Source of the DNA: Oikopleura dioica
Lineage: Eukaryota; Chordata; Appendicularia; Copelata; Oikopleuridae
Reading direction: 5' to 3'
DNA length: 64,000 nucleotides
Assembly (NCBI GenBank): GCA_907165135.1
Contig: OU015569.1
Coordinates: forward strand, 10,230,501 to 10,294,500
Positions 1 through 13,136 of this stretch are shown in pieces (the stretch's first letter is position 1; every line of letters starts with the position of its first letter). Under the pieces are notes generated by a model that saw only the letters and a list, made by a program, of their open reading frames with translations, was not told the DNA's origin and made no database searches. Position numbers and translations under genes: made by a program.

Positions 1-1695
1 CGCATTCTTTATGGCACGGTGTTCTTCCATCGGACAGCCGGTAGGTACCACGCCAGAAAACACCAAATGACAGCCTTTCAGAATATTTTTTCGGATTCCA
101 ACGCATATGTTCCTGACGTCTGAACGGATAGAGATGGTTTGATTGTTTTATGACCTGGAATAACGCACCTGGTAAGTGATATCCACTGGGAACGCGCTGC
201 TCTTTCGTTAGAGCATCGTACTTTTTGTAATAATCCTCGTGGATGTCATTCAGTATTTCTTGAAGCCTAATATGTATATAATAAGTAAAAGAAGAAGGAA
301 AATCTCTTACCTTACGAGATAGACATCTTTGTCGTCATCGACTTCTTCCTCGGGAACTTTAGCTAGCTGCTCGGCAGCATCCCTTGAGTCCGAGTCCCTC
401 GTGTTCTGATCTTCTTTTTGGACTTCTCCAGAGCCCTCAGACGATCCAGAAGTAGATTTATTTAAATCAGAAGAGGAAGAATCGGAGGAGCTATTCAAGT
501 TCTTCCCTGATTCCAATTTTTTAGCACTTTCAGCGTCGTTTTCAGGGCTTTTCACATTTTCATTTTCGGCATCAGTTGAAGATATGGCCTTGTCTTTGTC
601 AGGAAGCTCGTGCTGGGTTTGAGAAGTAGGCGGCAGTGTTGATTTGAAAGCGTGCGGGTCGTTGATATCTCCTGTGTCTGTAAAGAAATGATACTTTGGA
701 GAGGCTAGCGGGTAGGAACTATCTGAGTTAGTTCAGTTTATCTTGAAGCCATTCCTTTTTAACAAGAATACAGTTGGGCGAATACCTCCAAACGTCTCCT
801 CTATCATCAATGATTGCACACATCGAGTCCCCACAAGGAAACAAATGCTCCAAGTTGCCGGATTTATGGAAAGGGTCGACACATTCATCCCGCGATAAAA
901 TCCGATGTGAAAAGAACGACTTGCTCGAATCTAGATTCAATTGGCGTCGCGTCTGATCTTCAAGAATTTCGGCGATCTTGTGGGCATATTGGCGGGAGCC
1001 GAAAGTCACAATGTGTAGCTCGTATTTCTCCGACATTTCATGAATGAATTTTGCGCAAAAAGGTCTGAAATATGTTTCAATAAAGCTGCAAATAATGAAG
1101 AGTAGAACCTTAATCTAGTCCAGAGCCAGGGATCCTGCCTGGTCAGTTGAAAAGAAATCGTATTTTTCGTCAGTTTCTTAGGTCTATTTTGCGTCGTATG
1201 GATCACCGTCTGATCAAGATCGACTAAAAGCACGAGTTTCCTGCTGTCGTGCAGGCGTTGGATTTCTTCGTGAGCTGCCCGCTGCGCCTCGCCTTCCGAA
1301 ATACGCAACTCGGGCAGACTATGCACCGCCTGCACGTTCGCATGCATCGGCAAGTCGGCAAGGGTCTTCTTTGGTCCGAATCCGTTCGTCGTGTCTTCTT
1401 CAGCGTGCAGTTTGCGCAGATCGCCGCCGCACGCTGCACACATATCCTTCATCACCACTTCGTGCGCGCATGGCTTCAAGCTCAGTAGCTCTTCCCCACA
1501 AGAAACTGGACATTCGGGATCAATGGTGATTTTGGTGACGAATCCACCGCCATCGGGAGCCTTTAGCTTCACTTCTTTTCCGTCACTTTTCTTCCGGAAA
1601 GTTCCCAGCAGCGAGTTCGTCTTCAAAAATCTTCCTTTTAGTCGCTTGTTCCATGATACAACTATTCCATCTTCTGGGGCGAGCAACTTCGTCAT
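1..1695 (-). CDS. CTDP1: RNA polymerase II CTD phosphatase FCP1, 5' part (runs off left edge)
   Basis: FCP1 dephosphorylates the C-terminal domain of RNA polymerase II in the nucleus, recycling the polymerase. Exon 1 (1695-1109) carries the N-terminal Cys/His segment (MCAACGGDLR) and the FCP/HAD catalytic motif DLDQTVIHT (DxDxT). Exon 2 (1064-755) continues with MSEKYELHIVTFGSRQYA, SRDECVDPF, LFPCGDSM and IIDDRGDVW, all typical of FCP1. Exon 3 (693-311) begins YHFFTDTGDIND and then becomes an acidic, Ser-rich linker. A later exon (to about 269) reads LQEILNDIHEDYYKKYD, and the window edge holds the start of the BRCT domain (LVFSGVVPT). The intron 1064/1109 is GT-AG (43 nt). The intron 694-754 best fits GA-AG, because a GT donor 9 nt upstream would delete the conserved VKK before YHFF. 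The start is the ATG at 1693-1695. The 3' end lies outside the window. Confidence 0.93.
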
Positions 1696-3630
1696 TTTCT
1701 TTTCTCAGTCTTCTTATTCGCGGGCTCTCAACAAGAATTTAAATGTAATGAACGAATTAATACTTTTCAACTAAAAAGAACACCGTCATTTTTAAATTTC
1801 TCTTCTTTTAATCGATTTTTTATTAAAAAATAGCTAAAAATAGAGCCGCACCTTTTAGCAGTTACGTAGAATTCTGCTCGCCAGCTGTTCTTCTCCCCGT
1901 TCTCTTGATCCTTCAAAAACAAAATAAAGCTCAGGGCACTTTCTCCACGCCAACGCGCGCGCACATCGCCCGCGCAACGCGCGCATAGCCGAAGTCCCTC
2001 GCAATTTTCATTGAAGCCTTCAGTGCCACACTTTCTCGCGGTATTCATCCCAAAATATATATTTTGTTAGAAATATCAGGTCGTTTCAGAACAGTGATTT
2101 TTCAAAAATTCGCTTTTTCGGCAATAATTTCACTTTGGTCAACTTTGAGTGTCACGAATGAATTCAATTAATTTCGTTATTTTTTTTTATTTTATCTTAG
2201 TCTCTTCATAACCAATAGAATTTAAGGAAGCAAGAAAAAACCTTCTAAATCATCGCATCGGCAATTCCAGTGTTGATCTGTGATTTCAGAAGAGATGAAT
2301 ATTCAGTCTTGGAATTTCAGAAATCTGAATTGGTCGACAAGACTTTTGAATGAAGGATGATTTGAGAGTTGAGGAGAGGAAGCGGCGTGTCGGTAGATTG
2401 GGAGCGTTAGCCCGTATGAACTGGCTGGAGTTGCAGGAGGAATCGCACATGCGCGCCGTGTGGGGAAGCATCTTACAGATTTGAACAAAGGTGCGCCTCC
2501 GTCAGTCCTTATATAGATATACCAAATGTGTCACGTGCTACACCTGAAATTTGGAGCCAAATCTGAAACCTGCCGAAAATGCTCTGCTTCAAAGCAAATC
2601 ATCCGAAGAAGCACTTCCTTCCTCAGAATCGCTCTTTTTCGCAACTGAAAACGGAGGTTCCTTATCGATCCGTGCAATTGTCGCCTTGTGTTTATGCAAG
2701 AAGAGGGAGAACAAGCGGGAAGCTAGTCCAAACAAATTATAATTGTTAGTTTTATTTTTGTTGTCGATTTTCGAGTTTTGACGAAATCCGCAAATCGCGT
2801 TTGATAATTTGTCGCAGCCAGGTGTCGGTCGGCGTTTGATTAGGCGGAGATCGCTGCTCCGGTGATAATTCCGAAACGAGACATTTGAGAACCCTTCTTG
2901 CCTCTCTAACTGAACCCGCTCGTTTTACAATAGCCAGATCTTTGCAGATCTTTGCAGTCAACTAAAAACTTCCTTGTTTTCAGATTCGGGACTTCCTAAT
3001 TTGTTCTTTGATTGTTGTTGAGAGGTCGTTTTCAGTTTATTAGAATTGTATTCAAGTGCCTCAATCCGGTTGTTTTCTTCACCAGAAATGCAAAATTCAA
3101 AGCTTGAGTTTGAATTAGCGAGTATTTCTCGTTGGTGATGAGGTCTGTCCGGCCGAGCAGGTGCCCGACGATGGGTCGTTGGCTCTGGGAAGACGAAACA
3201 GGTGCCAGACTCAGCGGAGACTTGCCAGCTGTCCCAGCGTTACTTTTTAATGACGCGTATTAGCGAGTTAAGAACTTTTTCCATTACAGCTACAAATCAA
3301 AACAAATGAAAATTTTTGCAAGAACTCGGATTTGATTTTGCTTTATCTGATTACTCGTTCGATCAAAATTGCTTTGCGATATGTTCTGATTTTAAGAAGA
3401 CGAATTTTTCCATTTTGAGATTTTTTTATTTTATATATTTTGCTTTTGTTGCCGTATTTACAGGAATTATTGAACAAGGTGGGCATTTCAGTGAAAAATT
3501 CGCTACGTAAGGTAGTTGTTTGTACAGGAAGAGCGAGTATCGTATAGTATTGAGTGTGTCGAGGGTCGGCAGTAACATCAAGATTTTAAAAAGAACCGAG
3601 CGATTTGTCGTCGATTTAAATTTGAAATTA
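1696..3630. other. Intergenic, no supported gene
   Basis: Short open frames occur on both strands but lack splice support or family resemblance. A CpG-rich patch with repeated GCGCGC at about 1950-1990 lies 250-300 bp upstream of the FCP1 start and may belong to its promoter. A TATA-like string (TATATAGATATA) lies at about 2511-2522 with no convincing gene behind it. Confidence 0.5.
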
Positions 3631-3678
3631 TTTAGCGTTTGAATAAAGAAATAAAAGAGAGAAAGAGGCGAGAATAGT

Positions 3679-3966
3679 TTACGCTGAGCAGCTTGAGCTG
3701 AGTTGAGCTTGCATGTCTTGCAGCGCGCGGATGTATCTCGAGGCGCTCATCAGGACGTCGATGGGATCGGCGTTGGCAGGCAAGAAGTCGCGGGGGAGAA
3801 TCTTCATGAGCTGGTAAAACATCATCTGCTCCTGCTGCTCTTCGCTGACGATCACCGGCTTGGTGCAAAACTCTTGGGGGTAGGCGAGACTCTCGAGTGA
3901 GGCGCAACTCTCGGAAGCGGCGCTCATTTCAGTGTTGCTGTACTGTTCAATGCTGTCGAGCACCAT
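3679..3966 (-). CDS. ID-like helix-loop-helix protein
   Basis: A single-exon 95-residue protein. Residues about 47-90 form an HLH: helix 1 QMMFYQLMKILP, a short loop, then helix 2 PIDVLMSASRYIRALQDMQ, which resembles helix 2 of ID proteins (VEILQHVIDYIRDLQ). No basic DNA-binding region precedes helix 1. This is the hallmark of ID/Emc proteins, nuclear dominant negatives that sequester E-protein bHLH factors. The length is near that of small ID proteins (about 120-150 residues). The start is the ATG at 3964-3966, and a TATA-like box lies about 90 bp upstream. The neighbouring 8 kb without genes could hold its control elements. Helix 1 is divergent, so another HLH-only family remains possible. 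Confidence 0.65.
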   Translation of the reverse strand: MVLDSIEQYSNTEMSAASESCASLESLAYPQEFCTKPVIVSEEQQEQMMFYQLMKILPRDFLPANADPIDVLMSASRYIRALQDMQAQLSSSCSA

Positions 3967-4052
3967 TTTTCAAAAAGGATTGAGTGAATTTTTTTTTGTT
4001 TTCTGTCGAAGGACGATTTTCAAAAGTTGTGTGGTGCTCCCAGAGGCCCAGC

Positions 4053-4062
4053 GCTTTTATGC
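4053..4062 (-). promoter_or_regulatory. TATA-like box of the ID-like gene
   Basis: On the minus strand this reads ATAAAAGCGC, within CGCATAAAAGCGC, about 88-97 bp upstream of the ATG at 3966. That spacing implies a transcription start near 4025 and a 5' leader of about 60 nt. Confidence 0.45.
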
Positions 4063-7000
4063 GATCGCGAGGAGCGGAGGTCGCGCGAGCGCGCGCCACT
4101 CTGTCTCGCACCTGCACCAGCGTCGCTGTGGCGCCACTGCACTACACAATCCAGATAGACCATCCCAACGCTACGGCACCAAAGCCACCAACGATCCTTC
4201 GACCTTTTCGGTAATCTTCCCCTCGATAATCCCCAACTCCTCAAACACACAACAGAAACTCCCCAAACTAAGTTTTGATTCGTAGTCTATGGAGGCATTT
4301 TACATCATCTGTTCGTGGATTCTAGTGGTTTCCCTCAATTGCGTATGAGAATTTTCCTCAAGCCTGAAAGATTAATTCTTATAATCTTGCTCCTCATTTA
4401 CGAATAAAGTAAATAGTCTTTAGTAATAGCCAATTAGCTCCGCTTGGAACTGAAATTTCGATGCGTTTACTTCTAGGAGCATTAATTATGCTGGCAATCA
4501 CGAAAAAACGAGCTCGGCAATAGTTACGATTTTGTACCAAGAATGGAGAAAAGGGTTAATTTGGAGCACTTTATCCCGTCGAGAGGGACAAAGCACTCGC
4601 TAATGAACTAATTAGCTTGCCAATCGTTGACAGCTTGCCAATACCGTTAAGAGGTGAATCCTCGAATACAATCCTTCTCGGAAATGGTGTGTTTTTGGGT
4701 GGTTAACCCAAATCTGGCTTTACACTAGAACGTCACATGTTCTTATTCCATAATGAGTCGAAATCCCTCATCTATCGATTAGGTACATTTCTAAAGAAGT
4801 TAATCTTGAGACATTTCTCAGACAAGAGGATTCGGTGGCAGAAAAACACGTGTGGTCGCTCATCAAACTGCAGGTTTCAGCTTGACCGGGAAATATTATT
4901 TGACAATTTTATGAGCAGCTTTTTTCCTTCGTATGTTCAGATGAAAAGCTTATTAATGGGCTTATGCTCACGATTGGATACCGATTCACCTTTACTGAAT
5001 GTTCTAGAGAGCACAACTGTGTTGACAAAAGACTGATGTCAAGAGGTTGTTCCGACCAATTGACCTTTCTTGTTTTATCCTTTTTTCAGTGGTGTATCGG
5101 TTTTCTCCGGGAGTTTTGGTTTGCGCGCCGCGACCGCCAATTTAGACTTCTTTTGATCCCCTTGTCGATTGTATTAGGGGCAAGCGGCTCGCCAGATCAT
5201 CACTGAAAAGATTCCGACTACTACTTGTCCAGAACTGCGACTACAATTTCTCCGTTTTCCCCGCCTTCGCCGCGCCTCATTCTTCAGATGTTGAGAAAAG
5301 TGTACTCTTTAATCTTCTGAATGAAAGTTTTCTGAATGAAAAAGCGTGATACCTGTACATGCACACGAAGAACAACTTGTAGGTGAAAGTTCTGTGCGAT
5401 TCCATAAAAACAAAGAAATATTTTTTGAAAAAGTTTTTTCAATTTTCTACCTTTGGAAAACACAAAGGAAAAGATAAAGGCTCGGATCCAGCACTAAGAT
5501 GTTGGATTAATGAGCTGGAACGGGCTTTTGCTTGTGTTGAAAGGGCTCAGGATTTACGAGATTTTACGTCGCAATAGGAAGCCCGCACTTTGATCTTCGG
5601 CTTGGAAGTGATGGGAAGTGAAAAAATAGGTCAAAGGTTCAATTCCATATGGAGCTTTTTATTTGAGATGTCGCGTTCCCAGGGCGAGTTCAAGGCATCC
5701 AATAATTTTTTATTGAATCCGGCTTTGCATTTGTAGTGATTTTTGTCGGGAAACGCAATCATACAATAACAAATACAGAGTAAATCTACGCAGCAGAGCA
5801 ATCGCAACAATCATAAGTGTAGATATGCCTGAGGCCGCTTGAGAGATTCCGAAGGGATTTCCGATTCCAGCTAAATAACCGCTCCTATCGCTCAGTAAGA
5901 ACTCTCAATATTTGCTAGAGCTTTCTCGCTCCCTGGAAGCGCTCATCTGAATTCAGACGCCTTCAAAAGGAAACTCGAGTGAAGCGCTAATGGTGCTTGA
6001 AGCGCGCGTCGCATGACAAATGACAAAAGAGGGATGAAAAGGGGAAGCGGCTAGTGTGTTTACTTCTTCAAATGATAATTGTCTAGAAGACCGAAGTGGC
6101 CGAGCACGGCGCATCTAAGTGGCGGAGAAACACTTCGCCGCGCTCATTAACGAAATCATCAAAAAGAATCACTTCTAGCTCATTCCAAATCGTCGCCAAC
6201 TTGTGTATCCGACCACGTGATCCGAGATTCCAAAGTTTCATTTCTCCAGCTAAACAGTTCACGCGTTTTTATGGAGCTGCTATTTGGGTTCAAACTGAAG
6301 AGCTCGTAAAAATCTTATGCAAACTGCTCGGAAGCAATGAAATCAGCATGCGATTTGTGTTGATTGATTTATGACAAGGAGATGATTGACATTGAGAACG
6401 GATTGACATTAATTCTTTTCAGACACGTGTGGAGAATAAAAATATCCCGCAGTGAAGAGTTGGGTTGAGAAAGCTCCTGCTGAGCACTCATTCCTGCAGC
6501 GCTCAGTCCGCGTGGGAAAACTTCTATAGCGTTGATTAGCCTCTATCTCTGGTAATTTTTGATAATCGAAAAATTATTCTAGTTTCTAATTTTAACAATT
6601 TTAACGAAAATGGGCAGAAAAGAGAAATTGCTTTGAAGTTTGAGCGGTAATTGATGACGGCTTTATTTAGTAATTATTAGAAATCGTAAACGAAAACCAA
6701 CCCCACCTGGGGGACACATGTAGTGGGCGATTTCAAAGGCGGCAAACAGCCGCGCCACATTAACCGATGCGGAGGAAGCGTCCGATGGTCGCCACTTCGC
6801 CAGCTGGACCGACATAATACCAAGTGACGCAAGGGACGAAGGCTATTATTTTCGATTATGTCTTCTCGCTTTTAAGACTAGCCGACAATATCCAGCAGCT
6901 CCCACTCAATTGAGAATAAATCTTCTACAGTCTGAAAACTTCATCTTCGTTCGTAATCGCCAATCCTGGATTTCGTCTATCTTTGTCGAATTTCCGGGCC

Positions 7001-10000
7001 AAGTATGCGCGGAATCGCTACTCACATCTGTTGTCTGGCCATCATCGGAATCTGGCATCCTGCTTCTGCCCCCCAATTCACGACAAACGACATATGCTAC
7101 TTCCATCATCTGAACGAGGCTGAGCTTCTTTTCAGCTGGCCTTGACGGAAGCGACAAAATAGCATCTGTACATCCCACGTGCTCTCATCGAGAAGATCTA
7201 TTACGCCATGAAAACGTCAATTGGCTCAACCTGGCGAGTTTTTAACGACAATCCAGAGTTTTTTGAAACAGCAAAGCGAACGAGTACTATTTTGATAAAG
7301 AGGACATCTAAGTCCGTGGCTATTGTTTTACGAATCCTGTAAGTGAGCTCTATATCCGGCTCGAGCGGTTCTCAGCTAATCCGAGCAAGTTATTTCTCGC
7401 TTATTCGCTTCTTTAGTGTTTTTGCGCCATTCTGCTAACTTGGCGCTGCCTGGGAACGTTTTGAAAATCGTTTTCGCGTCAAGTGCGACTCACGGCTTAC
7501 TTTTGCTTATTCAAAGGGGCGATAAAGCCCTCGTCCAGCTGTTCTGCTCTTCTTTCTCCAACTTCGGATCAGCCTGTGAGTTTCCGCTCATCATCGGCCA
7601 GCTCTAGATATGAATCTAGCAGGTGCGCTTTCACCAAAAGGAAAAATAGCTGAATATATCCTGGAGAGAAGTATTCTCGCAATTACTGTACATTTATGGT
7701 CAATTCGATGGCTACCCTTTGATAGAATAGACGTGAAATGGAGATTTTTCGGAAAGTGTTGGCAGTGGGGTTGAGTTTGGTAAAAAGCTAGTCACACAAC
7801 GGTGGTGGTCGAATCTGGCCTGGCGCCTCACTGTCGCGACAGCACCTGGATGAGCTCTTTGGAGGCGCAAAGCTAAGGACGCCGACTTGACGGCGCGGCC
7901 CGTGTACGGCTGCGCTAACTTAGCTCTGCAGCAAGTAGCTCAAGAACGAACACAAAAGAAACCAAAACTGCTTCTTTCAATCGAGCCATTACTGTAAAAA
8001 CTCTTTCTTGAGTCTTTAATTCCATGCAACTAGTTACAATAATGATTCTTCTATTTCATTATGTTGTTACAATTAATTGTCAATTGCAATCGTTCGAGTT
8101 GTTCGCTTGCTAAAAAGTGTTTTAGGAAAAACCGCTGATGCCGGTAAAAAACGGTTCGCCTGAGTAAAATTTTGGCTTATTATCATGTGCTGGTTAATTT
8201 TGATTTCAACGCTCGTGTTTAATTTATCAGCGGATACTTTGATTAAAATTTGTCGGTATTTTAATGTTATACGACATGGTGTAAAAGCCGACTTGCCTTC
8301 CTCTCTCTCCTTTTCCACCAGGTGCAATGTTCCGAGGAGAAATTTGTTGATATCTTGTTGTTACAGATGTACCAAGAATTCATAAATTTGGGCAGATTTT
8401 TCTGCAATAAACTTTCGACATGGACAAGACCATAAAATTCGTCAATCTGAATAAGAATTGTTTCCAGGGACAATGTCGAAAATCGTCTGGAGGACTCTTT
8501 AGGTCCTCCAGAGGCTCTGAGCTGGGCGCTGGGTTGGTGTGGTAGTATTTGAAAAGTCAGCTTGCGATCTGAGCGGTACCACACCCAGCGCGGCGCCTCC
8601 GCCGCCGCCAGTCCGTCGCCAGAGATAGCACTGCACCTGCAGACACCACCTGCACCACTGGCGCCAGGAGAAACACACACCTGGTCTCCGCCGCCACCAT
8701 GACCAGCCACTAAATGGCCAAATACTTCTTCAAATCCGATATGCGATAGACATGCCCCTTGCCATTGTATCCATAAGTAAATACAGTGACACTGAGTCGG
8801 TCCTAAATTTCGCTGCTAGTGTCAGTTACAGTGATATTTGACGAAACAATGACCTGAAAATCTTTTCTGTGTTAAAATCGGCGGAAATCGTGGTCACTTC
8901 AATGGAAGTTCAAACTGTGCTGAGAACTGTAGTTGATTGACAAAGAATAGAAAAGGCTCGTGCTGTCAACGGTGTTCCCTGATTGCGCGGGGAGGCATAA
9001 ACGCACAACAGGTGCCGGGATGCGTGATTTCTGCTTATCAGAAGAACTGTCCTCCATATTCGATTCTGGCTCACTCTGCCACTCGCACTCTCGAAGGAAT
9101 TCAAAGTCAGAAAGAGAGAGGTTTATCAGACTAATTCGAGGCAGAAGTCGGATGTGATGAAAAGTGCGCGTCTCTTTGATGCGCCGCGCAGGTGGCCGCT
9201 CTAGCAGAACACCTGGATCAGTTGGTGATTACCGGATGATCCCGTTTCAATTATTTCCATTTAGCCAGCCATTTGTTTCAATCACAAGACTGGAATTGTG
9301 AATTGCGCTAGTTAATCTCGCTCGTGATTGCGATTAGCGCCGGCGAGATGTATATTTTGGTTATCAAATTTTGTATTCGCTTGGGGAAGACTAATCCTTC
9401 ATAGCAGTTTGGATTATCCGGCTCGTGAGCTGCCATGCAAGAAAAGAAAGTACCTGAGCCTAAGCCGCAGCTTATTCCAGCGGAGGTCCTCGAGAATGTC
9501 CATTCGAAGTCCACGGGGAGCCACTCGAAGAATAGACGGCTCACTGCTTCTGTCGTAGCTCAGTCGCTTTTTTTTTGGCTTGGTCTAGCCAATCTCCAAG
9601 TTTCCATTTAGTTTTCAGTTTTGAAAATCAAGCCGAATTCTTCTTTTCAAAAAGGAGTAAGCGGGGATAAGTCTAGACATTGACTGAATTTTCCGGGGGA
9701 GAATTTGCAACCGGCGCCCCCAAAGAAAGCCGGAAAATTCTCCTTCCGCCGAGAAGGAAAGTGGGTTTTTCTTTCGAATTAATTCGCAATCGAAGAAGCC
9801 AACAATTTGCGCGTGATTAACGACTCGATTTGCATGCAAGTGCTCTCCACTTGACACTTGAATATGATTTCCAGTTTTCAAGAATTAGAGAGTCAATCGC
9901 CGGTAATTTAATTTATCGACTTAGATTTATCAACATTTTTCGTAAACGAGTTTTTTTCTATGAAAGATTATTGCTTTTAATTTTTTTCAACAATCTTGTA

Positions 10001-12142
10001 GTTATTGCCTCTATAATTTGCATAAAAACTCTCAAAAATCCTCTCGAGGCTTGAAAAATTTGCATTAGCGTTTCTCTCTTATTTGCGCATAAAACATTTT
10101 TAAGATTCTGATAGAGTGCCGTTTTATTAGCTTGTTCAGTGATCTACTAGATTTGGGGACTCTAGTAAATCTTGGACTTACTGTATTAGCTTCGGCAGTT
10201 CAGTATTTGCGTCAAGGAGAAATTACCAAGATAATTTTGACTAAGCCTAAAATTGCTTCTCACAAATATAATTTGGACTTTTGAGTAGTTGTGGGGCTAC
10301 TCAGCGGATTAATTCGGGCTCGCTCACCTGGACCCACTTTCGAGCATTTTCTGAGACACAAGCAAAACATAGAAAGAAATAGAATTTTTTGAGGCACAAT
10401 GCTTGAGCTAATCCGCGTCTATTTCAGCTGCGAAAACTTCAACTTTTACAGCTTATAAAAGCAATTTATAACCTAGTCACTTATTCTGTGTTTTATTCAA
10501 GATAAAATATTCGATGCGTTCCACAAGAATTGGCGTGGATATTATTTTGTATGCATCCAGTAGGGATTTTATATGCGTGGAAGCACTTGTGAAATTTTCG
10601 AATATGTATTTCCCGTTGAGGTGGAAAAACAGTCGGCAGCGGCAGGAATGCGATAGCCGGAAGTTGCATCTGGCAGTATTCATGGCTCATTGCCCGTGAC
10701 AGTATTTCAGACTTGTACGAAAAATAAATGCGGCAGACTGAGGACGAGGCTCGCCGAACGGAATCCAGCTGGCAGCTTGTTTCTTTCCGTGGCCTCTGGC
10801 AGACGATGAGGGAGGTAGTTTTACTTTCTATATTCCATAAAATTGTGAAAATAAGCTCTTGAGTAAGGCAGAAGATGCTTGATGGCTTCCTGCTGGGTCC
10901 CATTGTGATAAAACCCTATTCATGGCGATAAGAATAGAGCAGCGGGATACTGCAGCTGAAGCTGTGATGAACTACCGGAGATGATAAGAAAGCTAAGTCT
11001 CTCCGTCTGCAGCGCAATGTCTTATTTAACAACGAGAGCTACAAATTTCGAGTTTTAACTGGATGAAACTGAGGGAACGAGAAGAGGGAATTGAATACGG
11101 GCGGGGAGAGAGGAGGAGTTTGCAAATCAAGAGTGGTGCTTCCAGTTGTAGTAAGGCAGATTTCCGGCGTGCTTAGCGCTAAACTGTTTGCTTCGACGGG
11201 CAACATCTTAGAGTACTCGTCTCTTAGGCTAGATCCCATCGATCACACTCGACCTGTCACGTGATTCAAACAGAAACAACTTCCGCTTGTCGCGCCCAAG
11301 CACCGGAAAAGATCGAGAGGTTCCATTCCCGTTCCCATTCGTAAACAAGAAGAAATCACTTCCGTTGATCGATATATTATCTTCGAAGTAGTAAAAAATA
11401 ATTGCTTGTTGAATTCGAAAATGATGGGTGCCAGTGGTTGAGCATATTGCGGTTGATAGCGGGTTCGTTTATTTATTTTTTGTTGCTGTATCAGAGCATA
11501 TGAAGAATACTAAACTGAGCATCTGTCTGCTAACAGATGGTTCATCCAAAGAGCTCATCCGAGCTAGTCCCTGCGGAGCGCCCAAATGGACGCCGAAATT
11601 GGAACACGTGTGCATGAAAAGTGATTTCCCCATCGGACGAGCTGCCACTGAACTTATGTTCGTTATCAATTCAAATCCTCTTTTTTTTCTTCTTTCAACC
11701 CCCTAATTGCCTTATTCGAATCAATTCTTTTACAGCTACCTTCCCACAACGAAGCTCTTCTTTCGAAAAAAGAGCCGACGAGTGAAATTCTAGCGCAAAC
11801 AATTCCACTCCAAGGTTCAGAGATTTTTGGGGAATCGATTTTGCGCCTCGGTGGTTACATTTTCGCGGATAAATATTTTCGGATAACTCTCCCTTATCCA
11901 GTGTCTCCTTCATCCCTGACTGGGTTTACCTTGTCCCGCGCTGTTCTTCCGTTTCCGACGATTTTACGCTTTTGGAGACACTTTAATTGAGCACTATTTC
12001 ACATTCAAGCGAGGAGGATTACTGATTCCAGCTGAATTCGAATGAAGAATCAAAAATTAATCACGGAGATTTCAATTTTTTCACATTATCTCGATATAAA
12101 ACTGATTAGCTCGCTTTTGCTCAAGAATAATTCAAACGTGCG
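4063..12142. other. Long stretch without supported genes (about 8 kb)
   Basis: No reading frame here shows both a recognisable domain and plausible splice sites. Base composition is uneven: AT-rich background is broken by GC-rich blocks near 6700-6850, 7800-7930, 8480-8710 and 11220-11340. The block at 8480-8710 carries several CACCTG/CAGGTG E-box cores and a near-palindrome at about 8485-8515 (CTGGAGGACTCTTTAGGTCCTCCAGAGG region). These blocks are candidate cis-regulatory elements for the ID-like gene or the 12.2 kb gene. The open frame at 8267-8710 (-) covers one block and looks like a composition artefact. Confidence 0.4.
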
Positions 12143-12150
12143 TATATAAA
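12143..12150 (+). promoter_or_regulatory. TATA box
   Basis: TATATAAA lies 94 bp upstream of the ATG at 12244, placing transcription start near 12175-12180. Confidence 0.6.
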
Positions 12151-12243
12151 GCGAACTTTTTGATTGCTTTTTCATATCCGAGAAAAACATATTTTGTGAA
12201 CGTTTTTTTTTCTCTATAGAAGTTTGACTGTAACTGAATCAAC

Positions 12244-12529
12244 AATGGACATTATCGCATTAGTTATTGCGGTTGTACTCGTCATCCTCCTTCCAACAAT
12301 CCTCTACATGGCTTGCTGGGCATGCTGTATCTCCTGCTGTATCAAATGTTGCTGCCCATCACGCTCGAAGACAGTAAAAATTGTCAACGTTCAGCCCCAA
12401 TGCCACCTTAGCGAATCAACAGAATCGTACCAAGCAGACCAAGTCGACAATATCAAAGAGATTGAGAAGAAGATGAACAAGCAGCAATTGTCTCAACAAG
12501 AAAAAAGCCCTTTAATTCAGTGTATCTAA
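12244..12529 (+). CDS. Small Cys-rich single-pass membrane protein
   Basis: A single-exon protein of 94 residues. An N-terminal hydrophobic segment (MDIIALVIAVVLVILLPTIL) is followed at once by a cysteine cluster (ACWACCISCCIKCCCPS) and a hydrophilic tail rich in Glu, Gln and Lys ending SPLIQCI. The cluster beside the membrane looks suited to palmitoylation, and PLIQ resembles short sorting motifs; both are inference. I do not recognise the family. The ATG at 12244 is preferred over an upstream in-frame TTG because it starts directly at the hydrophobic segment and fits the TATA box. An AATAAA signal lies at 12812-12817. Confidence 0.7.
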
Positions 12530-13136
12530 AAACGTACCTGAAGTATCTTAGAAATGGTCTAAGATCTAAAGTTTTAAAAACTTACTTCGTCTAGCTTCTC
12601 ATACAGGAACTTCCTATTTGATTATATGATAGTATATTCATATTGTATGAATCATATAATACGCTCAACTTTTTTTGAACAAGACATTCTTTGCTTCATG
12701 CTGTTCACAATTGAACTCACTATCGCAGCTTTTACTTTCTGTCTCACCATCGAAAAGTCTCATCATTTTCTCGTTATCAATGTTAACTTATCATCTCCAG
12801 CTCTAATCTTCAATAAATTTCTGGAAAAGATATCTTCCAAATAAATCCCAGTAATTATTATTATTGTTAATAAGTACTACAATCCATTAAATTGTAGTAC
12901 TTATTCGGTTGTACTTAGTTACAGTAGTTCGATGATTGTAAAGTGACGTCGATAATTGGTCAGAGAATGAAGTGGTAGTTTGACTATTGTGGGAAGAGAA
13001 CTGCCTATTCCCAGGGACGATTTACGGCGTCCACAAATTAAGCGGTCGTTATTTTCAAAATTTTAATCGAGCTCAAATATCAAAGTGAGCTAATGTTCGC
13101 AGGTGCCTTGCAGAATCTCGTCTCACACCCTGAAGA
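12530..13136. other. 3' UTR and intergenic
   Basis: Holds the polyadenylation signal AATAAA at 12812-12817. At about 12873-12907 there is a short inverted repeat (AAGTACTACAATCC... TTGTAGTACTTA) just downstream of the first gene. Nothing else is supported. Confidence 0.5.

Noticed and set aside
1767-2048. 93-residue minus-strand frame upstream of FCP1
   Set aside because: Composition driven by a CpG-rich patch; no family resemblance.
8267-8710. 147-residue minus-strand frame
   Set aside because: Gly/Ala/Ser-rich translation of a GC-rich block with E-box words; no domain or splice support.
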